Shown here: in pieces, positions 1 to 11,041 of the stretch
Layout: each line of letters opens with the position of its first letter
Position numbering within the stretch: the first letter of the stretch is position 1
Source: Sycobia sp. Sy_11
Lineage: Eukaryota; Arthropoda; Insecta; Hymenoptera; Epichrysomallidae
DNA: 64,000 nt
Assembly (NCBI GenBank): GCA_018907035.1
Contig: JACCIC010000035.1
Span: forward strand, 558,001 to 622,000
Direction of reading: 5' to 3'
Program-made: the position numbers and the translations under genes
The notes under the pieces: generated by a model
The model's input: only the letters and a program-made list of their open reading frames with translations
Told to the model about the DNA's origin: nothing
Database searches by the model: none

Positions 1-1440
1 TTCTAATAAAAGTATTAATGCTAAAAAAATGAACAAGCACTAAAAATTAATAGAAAGACTTAAAATATATATAAATATATAATAATAGTTAGCTTCTAAT
101 ATTTTGTTTCCAATGTGCGATGAATATAATATTAAAAATATGGATCATTATACTCTAGTATCATAGTTTTAATGTTAGCCATGTATTTATCTTGCTTTGA
201 TATAAATTTTGAAATAGAAAAAAGAATACAATTAAATTAATATAACTTTAATAATATCAAAGAATGTTTACTGGAATCTAAATAAATTAAGAAAAATTAA
301 AATACATTTAAAACTTGCAAATGATGGTCATCTATTCATCAGATTAAAAACAACTTATTATTATAAAATTATGATATTCAGAATTAAAATTTCTCGATAA
401 ATTTCTGAAGCATTAAATATATCATTTCAAACTTTTATACAATAAGAATGATCTCAAAAATTATAAATAAACAAATGAAATAAAAAGCAGTTTTGGTATA
501 GTTTCTTAATAAGTGCATTATGTTTGTTAGCATTACTCTTTATGGAGTCTGAGTCTAAAGTAGGATTGTGTTAATTATAATCTATAATCAGCCTTAATAT
601 TTATCGATATTTATTATAATATTAGAAAAAGTAGTCTCAATACTCAGGCCTTAGCAGAGCATCATATTTTAATAGCATAAAGCAGCAATACAGCATCGAG
701 ACTCAAGCTTGAGACCGCGAGTAGCAAGTCAAGCCTGAGAGAACAGTCTATATATAGCCACAAACACATACACATACGCACACGTGTTTGCGTGCTCGCA
801 CACTCATTCGGAAACTATATCTATATAGAACATATTTCTGAATTCTAATTCATGAAATCCATATTTTTAAAATAAGATATTTTGATTTGGATAATTACAA
901 AGAAAGTTGTGAAAATATCGTTATTGATACTGAAAAAAGTACAAATTTTAACGAGACTGATAATTTATATTTTGTAACTGACATTTACGGAAATACTTAA
1001 TTAAAAGAGTTTAAAATAGATAGTGTATTGTTTACAAATGATTGAAGTATAATGAATAATCAAATGTCTTTTACATTTAAATGAAACATACCTATCGTAT
1101 TTAATAACTGTGTAAATACAATAAAACCGTATCAACTTTGTATTAAATCATTGCTTGATTTTGATTAAATTATTCTTTATACCTAGGAATATAAATTTTT
1201 GCTCATAACAAGTATATTGAAATGTCTTAATTTATAACATCGAAACTTATAGAAGGCTTACAACAACAAATAATTGACCTCGAAGAAATTGTTAAAATTT
1301 TAAGCATTTCATTCATTAAAATAATTATTTTTTAATTATTGTTTTAATGAGTTGTTAAGTATCTGCACCATGCATAAAATAAAGCCTTCCATTGTAGAAG
1401 ATAGCCTTATTCTAATTTTCTCCTTAAAAAATTATTTTTA
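1..1440. other. AT-rich non-coding DNA, no gene seen
   Basis: Strongly AT-rich sequence with dense stops in all frames. The only GC-richer patch is around 700-810, with a short CA/CG-alternating run near 765-805. It may be intron or upstream DNA of the zinc-finger gene that follows; nothing here supports a gene. Confidence 0.5.
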
Positions 1441-2317
1441 ATTGCAGCAATGGCAAACAATCGATTCCTGAAGTTGAAAGGAAAAAGAAAAAAGAGAGTA
1501 GCCTGAAGAGAGAAGACGGGACTCTTGGAGTCATTTCAGATCGGACCAATCGGTGCTCCGTTTCCTCGGCTTGGTTGCTTCTCTCCGCGGCGGCCAATTA
1601 AAATCAGGCTATCGGGCGCCCGCACACCGCCGATGGCGAGCGTGCACCGCTTCTTCCCTATAGAGGTCTCACGCTGCGCCGTATACCAAGAGATATAGCA
1701 GCAGCCATCTTATATTTTGCCTTGGAGAAAAACAGAGTCAACAGAGGCATTTTATTTGGACGAAATGTCCCGTCGCGTTAAAGCTTGAGTGTAGGAGGAC
1801 CGAGGCGTCGGCAGCCCTGCGGCCTATATGAGGCACCCTTTTTATCACGAGCCCGGAACACAACATTAGCAAAGGTTAGTGTCACTGCATGCACATTTAC
1901 GGCGCGCGCCTTTTCCCTTCACCTCGGCTGTGTCCACGGTCGCGTGCCCGACATCTCCGAAGGTCTCCGAGGTCTTCGCGCGCGAGTGGCCGTCGGTCGT
2001 GGAGTGTTTGCAACATTGGTATCCCAGGCGGACGGTTCTTGTTCGTGTTATTGGCCTCCCAAGTGCGTGAGCTCCTAGTCGACGGAGAGACGCTGCGGGA
2101 CGGTTGCCGATTTTTGCGCTGCCGCGGAAAAGTTATGCAATCAGCTGATCGGCCAGCTTGACTCTGTCATTTGTCAAAAATAAATGTTGTTAGAAAGGTG
2201 AGACTGATGTCTCTAACCTGACGTGGGTTGGCGCGCTTTTCGCTTTGCCTCGCCAACCACATACATTCGCGCGCGCCTATTAAAAAGTTTTGCCTAATTT
2301 GTTCTTGTGCTTTTATC
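1441..2317 (+). promoter_or_regulatory. GC-rich upstream / 5'UTR segment of the zinc-finger gene
   Basis: Composition switches abruptly to CpG-rich at about 1500. The segment holds two donor-like sites, one at 1876 and a strong one at 2198 (AAAG followed by GTGAGA). A textbook acceptor follows at 2323 (pyrimidine-rich stretch ending in GCAG). The simplest reading is a promoter plus non-coding first exon(s) with a 126 bp intron at 2198-2323. Short frames across 1785-2161 have low-information composition and lack an ATG context, so they are not called as genes. The transcription start cannot be placed from sequence alone. Confidence 0.4.
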
Positions 2318-3487
2318 ATGCAGGTGGATTGGTACGCAGGATATGAGCAGTTTGTCAAGCGCAACCTGACTCTGCTCCCACACCAGCAAGCATTACAACC
2401 GCTGCACCATCCACAGGGGTCTCAGCAGCCACTGATTCAATCCCAGCAGCCTCACATTATGACATCTATGTTCGAACAACAAATCAAAAGTGAGCCTATG
2501 GGATTTTACTCAGTGACTTCAAGCAGATCCGACGGTTCCAATTCTATGGTAAATCTTTCTGATGACAGAGAAGAGTTGTCTCAACAGGAAGGTCACCTTC
2601 AAGCCCAGCAGACTCTTCAGACTCATCAAGCTCAGCATCAACAGGTACAGCATCAGCAAAGCCAACATAGTCCTATAATGCATGAAGGTTCTCCTTCTCG
2701 ACAGTCGACTGGTCAACAGACTTCCAAGGAAGGTACTAGAGCTAAGCCACAGCCCTGCAAAGTTTGCGGCAAGGTTCTTTCATCAGCTTCTTCATACTAC
2801 GTCCACATGAAGCTGCACTCGGGCAACAAACCGTACCATTGTACGGTTTGCGAAGCAAGCTTCTGTCGTAAGCCCTACTTGGAGGTACATATGCGAACAC
2901 ACACGGGCGAGCGGCCGTTTCAGTGCGAGCTCTGTCTCAAAAGATTCACCCAGAAGAGTAGCCTCAATACTCACAAGCGTGTACACACAGGGGAACGGCC
3001 TTATTCCTGCGATATCTGTCAGAAGCGCTTCGCTGTAAAAAGCTACGTAACGGCGCATCGTTGGTCTCATGTGGCGGAAAAACCATTGGTTTGCGAGCGC
3101 TGTTCTCTTACTTTTACCTCCAAGAGCCAATTCGCTATCCACATTCGCACCCACACAGCCAGCTCAACTTTCGAATGCAACATCTGTGGGCGCACTTTTG
3201 TACGTGACAGCTACCTAATTAGACATCAGAATCGTGTGCACCGCGATCTATCGCAGAATAATGCTAACCATGATCCTGGAACGCCTCAAAGCTCTGGAGC
3301 TGGTACGCCGGGTACGGGATTCGAGAGTCCGGTGTGCGAGCTGCGTTATAACGACGGCCCATCCTCGTTGGATGGATTGAGCCAAGGTGGTAAGGGTGGA
3401 GGGATTGCCGTTGAGATCGCGAGTCTCGCCAAGCAGAACAGTCTGCAGCTGCCGTTACCGCTGTTACACCCGCAGAGTACCAACTAG
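2318..3487 (+). CDS. C2H2 zinc-finger protein (six fingers), terminal coding exon
   Basis: A probable nuclear DNA-binding regulator. From ATG 2318 the frame gives 389 aa. Residues 30-140 are rich in Gln and His. An IKSEP motif at 56-60 fits the SUMO-acceptor pattern. Six tandem C2H2 fingers span about 147-308, with Cys pairs at 147/150, 175/178, 203/206, 231/234, 259/262 and 287/290; linkers of TGERP type join fingers 2-4. A Ser/Gly/Pro-rich tail ends at TAG 3485-3487. The finger block resembles fly l(3)neo38 from memory; this is a tentative name, not a search result. The start is uncertain: the ATG overlaps a good acceptor ending at 2323. If that site is used, the exon begins at GTG 2324 and the N-terminus comes from an upstream exon, or from internal Met 48 or 51. 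The TAG is followed in frame by 96 more coding-like codons, annotated separately. Confidence 0.88.
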   Translation: MQVDWYAGYEQFVKRNLTLLPHQQALQPLHHPQGSQQPLIQSQQPHIMTSMFEQQIKSEPMGFYSVTSSRSDGSNSMVNLSDDREELSQQEGHLQAQQTLQTHQAQHQQVQHQQSQHSPIMHEGSPSRQSTGQQTSKEGTRAKPQPCKVCGKVLSSASSYYVHMKLHSGNKPYHCTVCEASFCRKPYLEVHMRTHTGERPFQCELCLKRFTQKSSLNTHKRVHTGERPYSCDICQKRFAVKSYVTAHRWSHVAEKPLVCERCSLTFTSKSQFAIHIRTHTASSTFECNICGRTFVRDSYLIRHQNRVHRDLSQNNANHDPGTPQSSGAGTPGTGFESPVCELRYNDGPSSLDGLSQGGKGGGIAVEIASLAKQNSLQLPLPLLHPQSTN

Positions 3488-3778
3488 TGTTCGTCATCGC
3501 AGCATCAGCAACAGCAACAACAGCAGCAGCAGTCGGTGCTGCCGCAACAACAGCCACAGCAGCAGTGCGTTTATCGACCGAACAGTCTGAGCTCTCAGCA
3601 GCTCCATCCGCACTTGTCCTCGTCATCCTTGGAAGCCTCCGACTTACACGACCGCCAGCATCATCATCACACAATTCCGGCGCCGGGTTTGCATCCTGCG
3701 CTCTACCTCTATGCCCAGTACACCACCGGCAATCCATCGATATCCTATTCCGAGTATGTACAACGCAATAACACGTGA
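3488..3778 (+). CDS. In-frame extension after TAG: candidate stop-codon readthrough
   Basis: The zinc-finger frame continues for 96 sense codons after TAG 3485-3487 and ends at TGA 3776-3778. The peptide opens with Ser and a Gln run (CAG/CAA mixed). It continues with Gln/His/Ser/Leu-rich sequence, a four-His run, and a C-terminal part rich in Tyr, Pro and Thr. This is the same compositional style as the N-terminal half of the finger protein and unlike the flanking UTR. The (GA)n tract and AT-rich DNA begin directly after the TGA. Intron removal is a poor alternative: donor-like GT sites at 3303, 3312 and 3390 all leave phase 1, whereas the acceptor-like AGs at 3487 and 3502 would need phase 0 to enter this frame. 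Other possibilities are a recent nonsense change, an assembly error or a chance open frame. Confidence 0.5.
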   Translation, partial: CSSSQHQQQQQQQQQSVLPQQQPQQQCVYRPNSLSSQQLHPHLSSSSLEASDLHDRQHHHHTIPAPGLHPALYLYAQYTTGNPSISYSEYVQRNNT

Positions 3779-3784
3779 AATAAT

Positions 3785-3811
3785 AAGAGAGCGAGAGAGA
3801 GAGAGAGCGAG

Positions 3812-3888
<77 letters not shown>
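3785..3888. repeat. (GA)n microsatellite
   Basis: About 100 bp of nearly pure GA dinucleotides with a few GC interruptions at the left end. It lies just downstream of the TGA that closes the candidate extension, so it is probably in the zinc-finger mRNA 3'UTR. The long Ser/Leu frame on the minus strand here is a repeat artefact. Confidence 0.95.
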
Positions 3889-3892
<4 letters not shown>

Positions 3893-5871
3893 AAAGGAAA
3901 GGAGAAAAGAGAGTTAGAGAGCCGATGCTATACCGACATATTAAACATATAATCATTGCAAGCGTTAAATTTAATCGGGCTTGAAAAATCTGTTAGAAGC
4001 TCGCATTGTCGTTTGTTCAAACCTTCTAAAGGTTGTAAATTTCCCGCAGTTGAATTGTTAAATTTTATATTTTCATTTTTTGCTTGTAATATGTTTTAGC
4101 AATAGTCATTTTATAATAAAGTTTGTATAACGACAATGACGAAAAATAATTCTCACGGGTTTTCCTGTCCAGTCGACCAATGTACTCAGCGTGGATTGTC
4201 AATGAGTTCATGTTAGTTTTTTGTAAGTTTCTTCGTGTAATTTTGTTAAGCGTTGTTTCAAACATTATAAAAGTTAGTGATAAATATTTATATTGTAACG
4301 TTAAAGTTTCGTTTGTTTTCTAAAATATTGATTTGAACCTGAATTTCGTCGAGAAGCCAAGACTTAGAAGTTAGAATTAAGGGGTCAGAATGAAAGCTGA
4401 AAAGAAAAGTATATTGTTAAAGTACCTCCACGCAGAGTCAAGTGTCGAAGACTTTTATCTAGACAAAAACTAACAGTTCGTTGCGGACATTAACTCGAGT
4501 TCGTTACGCTCGGCCAATTCTTTGCACCTTTCGTTTGTCGTAGCAGTATCTGTTTTCGTTTATTACAGTCTTCTTTCTGAACGCAACTATACATACATTA
4601 CATATATTACAAGCATCACACATATTTATATTATATTTTTAAAGGAGTTTAGTCACTTGGATCTGTGATATAGATAGTAATTATCGTCTATAAGGGTTTG
4701 AATATTGGTTTAAATTTTCGATATAATAATTTATAGCAAATTAAAATGGTACAAGTAAAAAGCAAGAAGTGAGGACGTAAAAAAAGAAATTAATGCCACA
4801 GAGTGACGTAGTTGAAACAATGAAAAAAAAGTTTATACTAAAAAAGTATTAATAGTAGTTTTGCCGAAAACATTTGATGTAAACCATTACTACTATAATT
4901 AAAAATGCACTAATCGCAATAACGAAAATATTTCTGATGGAAATAGATAATGCACGAATGTAATATGTATAGAAGAAGCCGAAAAATTCTTGCTCTTTAT
5001 CGAGTATTTCATTAAGTTGCTTTGAATGCAAATTCATCTTCCGCATATTACACCAATGAGAATCCGTTAAAATGATCAAATGAGTTGTTTGTGAAGCGAC
5101 GTTTAATTGAACATAATCGGATTTATTGTTTATATGAGTGGAGATTACAAAAAAAAATATTTTATAACCAGTCCCCAGGAACGTGTATTATTATCTTGTG
5201 AACGTCGAAAAGGGGTGGGCGGCGGGGGGCTTAAGAAGAATGAGAACGCGCGAAAGTCCTGCAATTACTGCATCTAATCGACGACTCCAGCAGACCCAAT
5301 TTTTTCCACTCCTTATATTGCTATACAATTGCTAGATATGTTATCGTCAAATAGGAAAACGAACGCCGTTATAAAATGGTACGTGTTTGATTTATACTCA
5401 ATTACAAATCATAGAACTTTTGGGTTTGCATAAAGAAAAGAAAAAGAAAATAAGATACTGTGGTTCGCGTGTGAAAGGTCACGTTTCTCTTTTGATTGAT
5501 AAAAGTGACTTGGATAAAAGCGAAATTAGTTTTTTTTATTTATTTTTTTAATTTTATGTATTGCTTTAACCTTTTACCTTCTTCAACCTATTCGCATCTT
5601 CATAACTTGCTGCATAAAGCGTTGTAAAATGTACAGTTTATTACGTTTGCTTTTTTCTTTCTTCCAGGCATTAAAACAGAAAGAATAATTATGTAAAAAC
5701 GCGTTAAAAAGTCTTTTCCCTTAGTTTCCCATGCGTAGGTGTACTTACCTTCTGTGTATTGACAATGCTTAATAAAAGAAGCATTAGAGGATATTTGACG
5801 ATAAAGTTATTCTAACAGACGACAAAGTAAAGTAAAATAAAGTAAGCAAAAAAAAAAAAAAAAAAAAAAAA

Positions 5872-5902
<31 letters not shown>

Positions 5903-8802
5903 CGAAAAATGAAGAAAGATAAAGGTATTACGAGAAATCTCGTACTCGCAGGGCTGTTGTATCGAGCGTTAATTTTTAGTTTAATCGTTTTTGCATACTA
6001 ACTCAAGGCTTACACATATTTAGACGTACACACGAGTACAGAGCCGAAGTGAAGCGCTGATATATTTTTATATCTATGCAAAATCACAAAAATTTGTTAT
6101 TATTTGTTATATTAGGGGAGAGTGGTGGAATTGCGGTTGTCTGTCTGTTGCTTGGAATTAATATAGCGCATTATCGAGAAACCAATCGCCGCATCCGCTA
6201 ATTCGAGCCTTCGATGTTCGCTTTTTTTTACCCGAGGTCGTGCTTTCGGGTAATCTTCCAATATCCACCACGAAAGCAAGGCCTATTTTTTAATTTATTG
6301 TATGTTCGGCTCTCTGCTCTTTTTTTCTCTGGTAAGAATTTTATAGTTTTTATCACCGCCAATGAATTAACATTAAAAATGACAACCGTCGAGGATTGAT
6401 GGATTATTCGATCCACAATCGAATTGTAGCTATAATAAGTCCGACCGCTTCTTATCGCGCGCAATATTTCAGAGCACTTTTATAGCTTGCTAGAAGCTAG
6501 AATATAACAGAAACTCTACTCCTCTTTGTGGAATGCTTTGGAATTTAAACAGAAAGTCGGCTATAATGCGTCGATCGAGTATGTAAAATTGTACATAGAA
6601 ATTGAAAAGTCTCTTTGGTTGGAAAGGAGCCGACGTCGCGAGCAAAGCATTTTGTCGCAGTTTAGTATATTACTAATATATTAGCCAAGCCTTACGCTCG
6701 GATGAATAAAGACGAGGATATTCGTTCTAATTTTTCGTTATAAAAAAAAAGTCCCGCTTGCCTTTCCCGAAATGCGAGATTTTCAACGTTCTCGGCATTT
6801 GTAACGCGTTTATCTGCATTTTCTGCAACGCGGGAATTCTATATACGGTCACTGTCCCCGGTTCCGCAATAATTTGCCGTGCAGAAGAGGGAACGCAAGG
6901 CGCGAAGTGACATCACAGCGAATCATAAAGCCACACTTCGCACGAATTATTATGTTCGTTATGCAACATCAGCTGCTATTACAATAATAAATATCGATAA
7001 CACTGCAATTACCTCTCTCCCGTCGCGCTTAATGAGCAAATGGAAAAAGGAAACTATACGAAAGTACGAATCCGCGCGTATATAGTCGGACGATCTCGGA
7101 TATCAGCCGCCGCGCCTTTTTTCTTATACCCCGCCGCAGCTCTCGCCGCGCTCTGGCCCCGGCGCGCACGGTTCTGGTGCGCGTCGTTCGATTATATATA
7201 TATAGGGAAACAGGCATCGCGCCTTGGTACTTAGTGCCTTAAACTTTAGCAGCACCTCGCTATTTTTCATCTAGCGTATTATATTTTGCGTCGTTTTGCT
7301 TTTCGCCGAGAAACCAATTTCCTTTTCTTCCGATAACACACGCTTTTAATCATCGGAGACGTTAAAAAATTTTTCTTCAATTTTATATTTACGCATTAAT
7401 ACGAATTTATCCATTAAAACATGTCTGATAGTGTGGCCGAAGTGGGTTGGTTGGATTGTCCAACAATTTATTTTTTAACAATAAATTGTACCAACATTTT
7501 TAGTTTGCATGACGATTGACAGAAAATTTTAAAGTTTACATTGGATCTACTCGTATATCTTGCTCGGTAATTTTTATTTCCGCCCTTCTTGAAAGATTTA
7601 CCAAATACGAGGGGAAACTTACTAAAATAGTAGCGAGAAACGGAAGGTTAAATATAACCTTCAAGCAGCTGTGTGGGGGGGCTTTGCCCCAAGCTTGGCG
7701 TTGTAACGTTCCGGCGCGTTACTTGTGTGGACTGTGAATAAAAAAAAAATCTACCGGATTTCTTCGGATTGCTTCGAACAACTGGCGGTCGAACGGACTC
7801 GTCGGTTTAAAACTATGAAAGGTATAACGAATAAATAGCTTTAAAATGAACAAATAGACGAAACGCGAAGTAAGAGAAAAAAGAAAAAAAAAACAGAAAA
7901 AAACGAGAAAGGACACGACTGTCACCGTGATTTCTCCACTCTCGCCTACGTATAGTAGCAGTAGATAGTTCTTATTTTTATAGAGGTTTTACCGTGCTAC
8001 CGTAAGTCTTAGAGGCCTGCGTCTAATAGAATTTTTGTAGAAGAGTTTTTCATAGGAGGTACTAGAAAGATAAAAAAAAACAGAACAAAATAATAAATGA
8101 ATATATATGACAAAAATAATGGAAAAGCGAGCGGAGAATGTGCGAGTGCCGATCGTTTTCACGCAAGACGCACGATAAAATATCGAAAATATATAAAAGA
8201 AAAACTTTTGTAATAGCAGTTGCAATTATATTAAGAATTAAAAGTAACGGAGCAGAATTATTGAATAATAATTAATGAAATGCGATCAAAGCTTGACAGG
8301 AACACGTAATAGTTTTCACCGACATATCCTGGCTAAACACATCCTTTAACGAAAAGACGATAAAATACTGCGTACGACTAGTTACTACATATATACATGT
8401 TAAATAGGCTATTTTATGTGTAAACATTAATTCGTAAATTATCACTGTATCAAACCATAGGTACATGTTATGTATAACGATGGTACAATAAGGCAAGTAT
8501 GTACTGTACATAGCTGTCATTTACCCTCTGCCCACCAATGTAAGGATTATATATATATGTATGTATATATATTTATATATATATATAAAAGAATAAATTT
8601 TTTTATATATAGATATATTTATATATAATATAAATAAATAAATATAAATATATAAATACATCCCCATTATATATTATGCAAAAACATTAACATTAACCAC
8701 TGTTGTACTAATTATGAGTTTTAATAATTATTCGTCATTATTATACTATTGATTCTTATTATATTATCATTGATCGTAGATTATTTTAATTACTTTGATT
8801 AT
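3889..8802 (+). other. AT-rich, 3'UTR-like region downstream of the zinc-finger gene
   Basis: No convincing gene. A poly(A)-signal hexamer AATAAA lies at 4115-4120, an A-rich tract with AAAAAG units at about 5848-5902, and AT-rich simple sequence at about 8550-8660. Short frames here are in low-complexity or AT-rich DNA and resemble no protein I know. The region could be a very long 3'UTR of the zinc-finger gene, since no other plus-strand gene is seen before the convergent ARP5 gene. RNA evidence would decide this. Confidence 0.4.
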
Positions 8803-9390
<588 letters not shown>

Positions 9391-10987
9391 TAATGCTTAT
9401 TATAGTTATTATAATTAATAATATGATTATGGAAACGAACAATATACTAATGCTATGTATACTTTAATTAGAATACGCTTGATCAATTAGCGAAAGTAGA
9501 TCCTCACTTTTAGTACATTCACTCACACGCAGAAAACAAAAAAAAGCGAATGGTGGTATTCTGGGATTGGATTCTACCTCAATTTTATCATAAAAAAAAT
9601 CGAATATAAAGTAAAAACTATGAGAAGGTAAAAAATAGTTATCGCATGTATTTCTGTATAATGAGAAAAAAAGAGGAGCGTAGAACAAAAAGGCAGGAGC
9701 GTGTTAAGTAAGACGAAAAATAACTATAAAACAGGAGAAAAACTGAATCTTTTTGATGGGAAATTAGCGAATGGTTGGTCTGCAGCGACCTCACACTGTG
9801 ATAAATGTAAAGAATATTATTTAAATTGTAAGATTCGTCGTTGTATTAAGTAAAGCGCCTCGAGCAGACATTGGCGATTCTTTTTAGCTCCAGCTCCACT
9901 CCTCGGATCAGCTAATTAGATTCCTGCAACGAAGCGAGCTATATCTATTAGAATTCATTGCCTAATTTTATGTATTTGAACGACTTTACTCTTTTTATTT
10001 TGTACGTAGTATACTTAAAAAAACTGTGAAGTATTTTTCACCCGCGAATACCAGTAACTTTCTGTAAATCTTTATCGTGTCTTGTAACTAGTCCAAATCC
10101 TATTTGACTTTTTTTATTACTTCTTTTTCTCTCAAAGTAGCCGTGCATGCTTATGTCAATTTTAAGTCCGCAGTCGTGTACGATTAATAGTTGAAGTTAA
10201 ATTTTTATTCTTTTTTTCGATCTCGTCCACGAAAGACAGTTCGAAAACACAATTGAGATTTAAACAAATGATTCCCTCGTACATGCTGCGGAGTGATAAC
10301 GCGTCGCTTTTGCTGCGCGCACTCTGTAAAGTGAATTGTTCCATACGAGCCATAAACTGAGCGAGAAACAAGAGCGAGAGGAATAATTTTATTTTTTTTC
10401 ACAGGATCGACCTCACAGTGCAGTTCAACTTGTCTAAACGTTACTATTTTTACCGAAGAAAATTTCACAATCCTAGTGCTCGCTCGTGACTGACGCCAAC
10501 TGTAAGGTCGATCCTTCCTTGCCGTATGCTTTACCGTTTTATGCAGCCTATTCCTCTGTCATCGAGTAGAAGTCTGCAAAAGATGCTAGATTGTACAGGG
10601 TCGATGACGAAGGCCCCCATGATATTTTCAGTATATTATATTGTGATGTTAGATTAAGCTGTGGACCTAAGTCGGTGAGTTATGCTGAGGTCGCTGTAGT
10701 CACACTTGACGCTCGCGTGGGTGATCACTTTCAAATTTTTTTAGACCATTTTAATGAAACAAAGGAAAACAAAACTTATCTGCTACGTCAGACAAAACAA
10801 TTCTCCAAAAATTTAATGAAGGGAATAATAGGCGCAATTACTGTCTCTGGATTGTCGAGCGCAAACTAAGGAAATGTATATTGTAATCGGCAAGCAAACT
10901 ACAATGTAGTTTGTTCGTACCGTCATGAACAAACGAAAACACTTGTGTAATAAAGTAGACATAAATCTATAGGAAACAATCGTTTTT
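9391..10987. other. Intergenic / convergent 3' region, no gene supported
   Basis: AT-rich DNA between the trinucleotide array and the ARP5 3' end. A plus-strand frame at 10591-10869 begins at TTG, has no recognisable domain and is not called. AATAAA at 10949-10954 on the plus strand could be the distal poly(A) signal of the zinc-finger gene, which would make the two convergent transcripts meet end to end. Confidence 0.4.
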
Positions 10988-10993
10988 TTTATT
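10988..10993 (-). terminator. Poly(A) signal of ARP5
   Basis: AATAAA on the minus strand about 50 bases past the ARP5 stop codon, followed by AT-rich sequence. The spacing suits the cleavage signal of a short 3'UTR. Confidence 0.6.
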
Positions 10994-11041
10994 AAAAACA
11001 ATACTTTTAAAATTAATGAGTATCTTGAAAATATTAATATC

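Noticed and set aside
2228..2317. Upstream part of the zinc-finger open frame
   Set aside because: It begins at TTG, has no ATG, and covers an AT-rich stretch ending in a splice acceptor; it is most likely intron sequence.
3487..3771. Alternative frame after the zinc-finger stop (Ala/Thr-rich), reachable by an intron 3390-3487
   Set aside because: A GTAAGG donor and a CTAG acceptor exist and would join this frame. However, the polypyrimidine tract is poor, and the peptide is the typical off-frame reading of CAG repeats.
3264..3956. 230-codon minus-strand frame opposite the zinc-finger 3' end
   Set aside because: It is made of the antisense of the Gln-rich coding sequence plus the (GA)n tract read as Ser/Leu.
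10591..10869. 92-codon plus frame near the ARP5 3' end
   Set aside because: No ATG at its start, no recognisable domain, and it lies in probable UTR/intergenic DNA.
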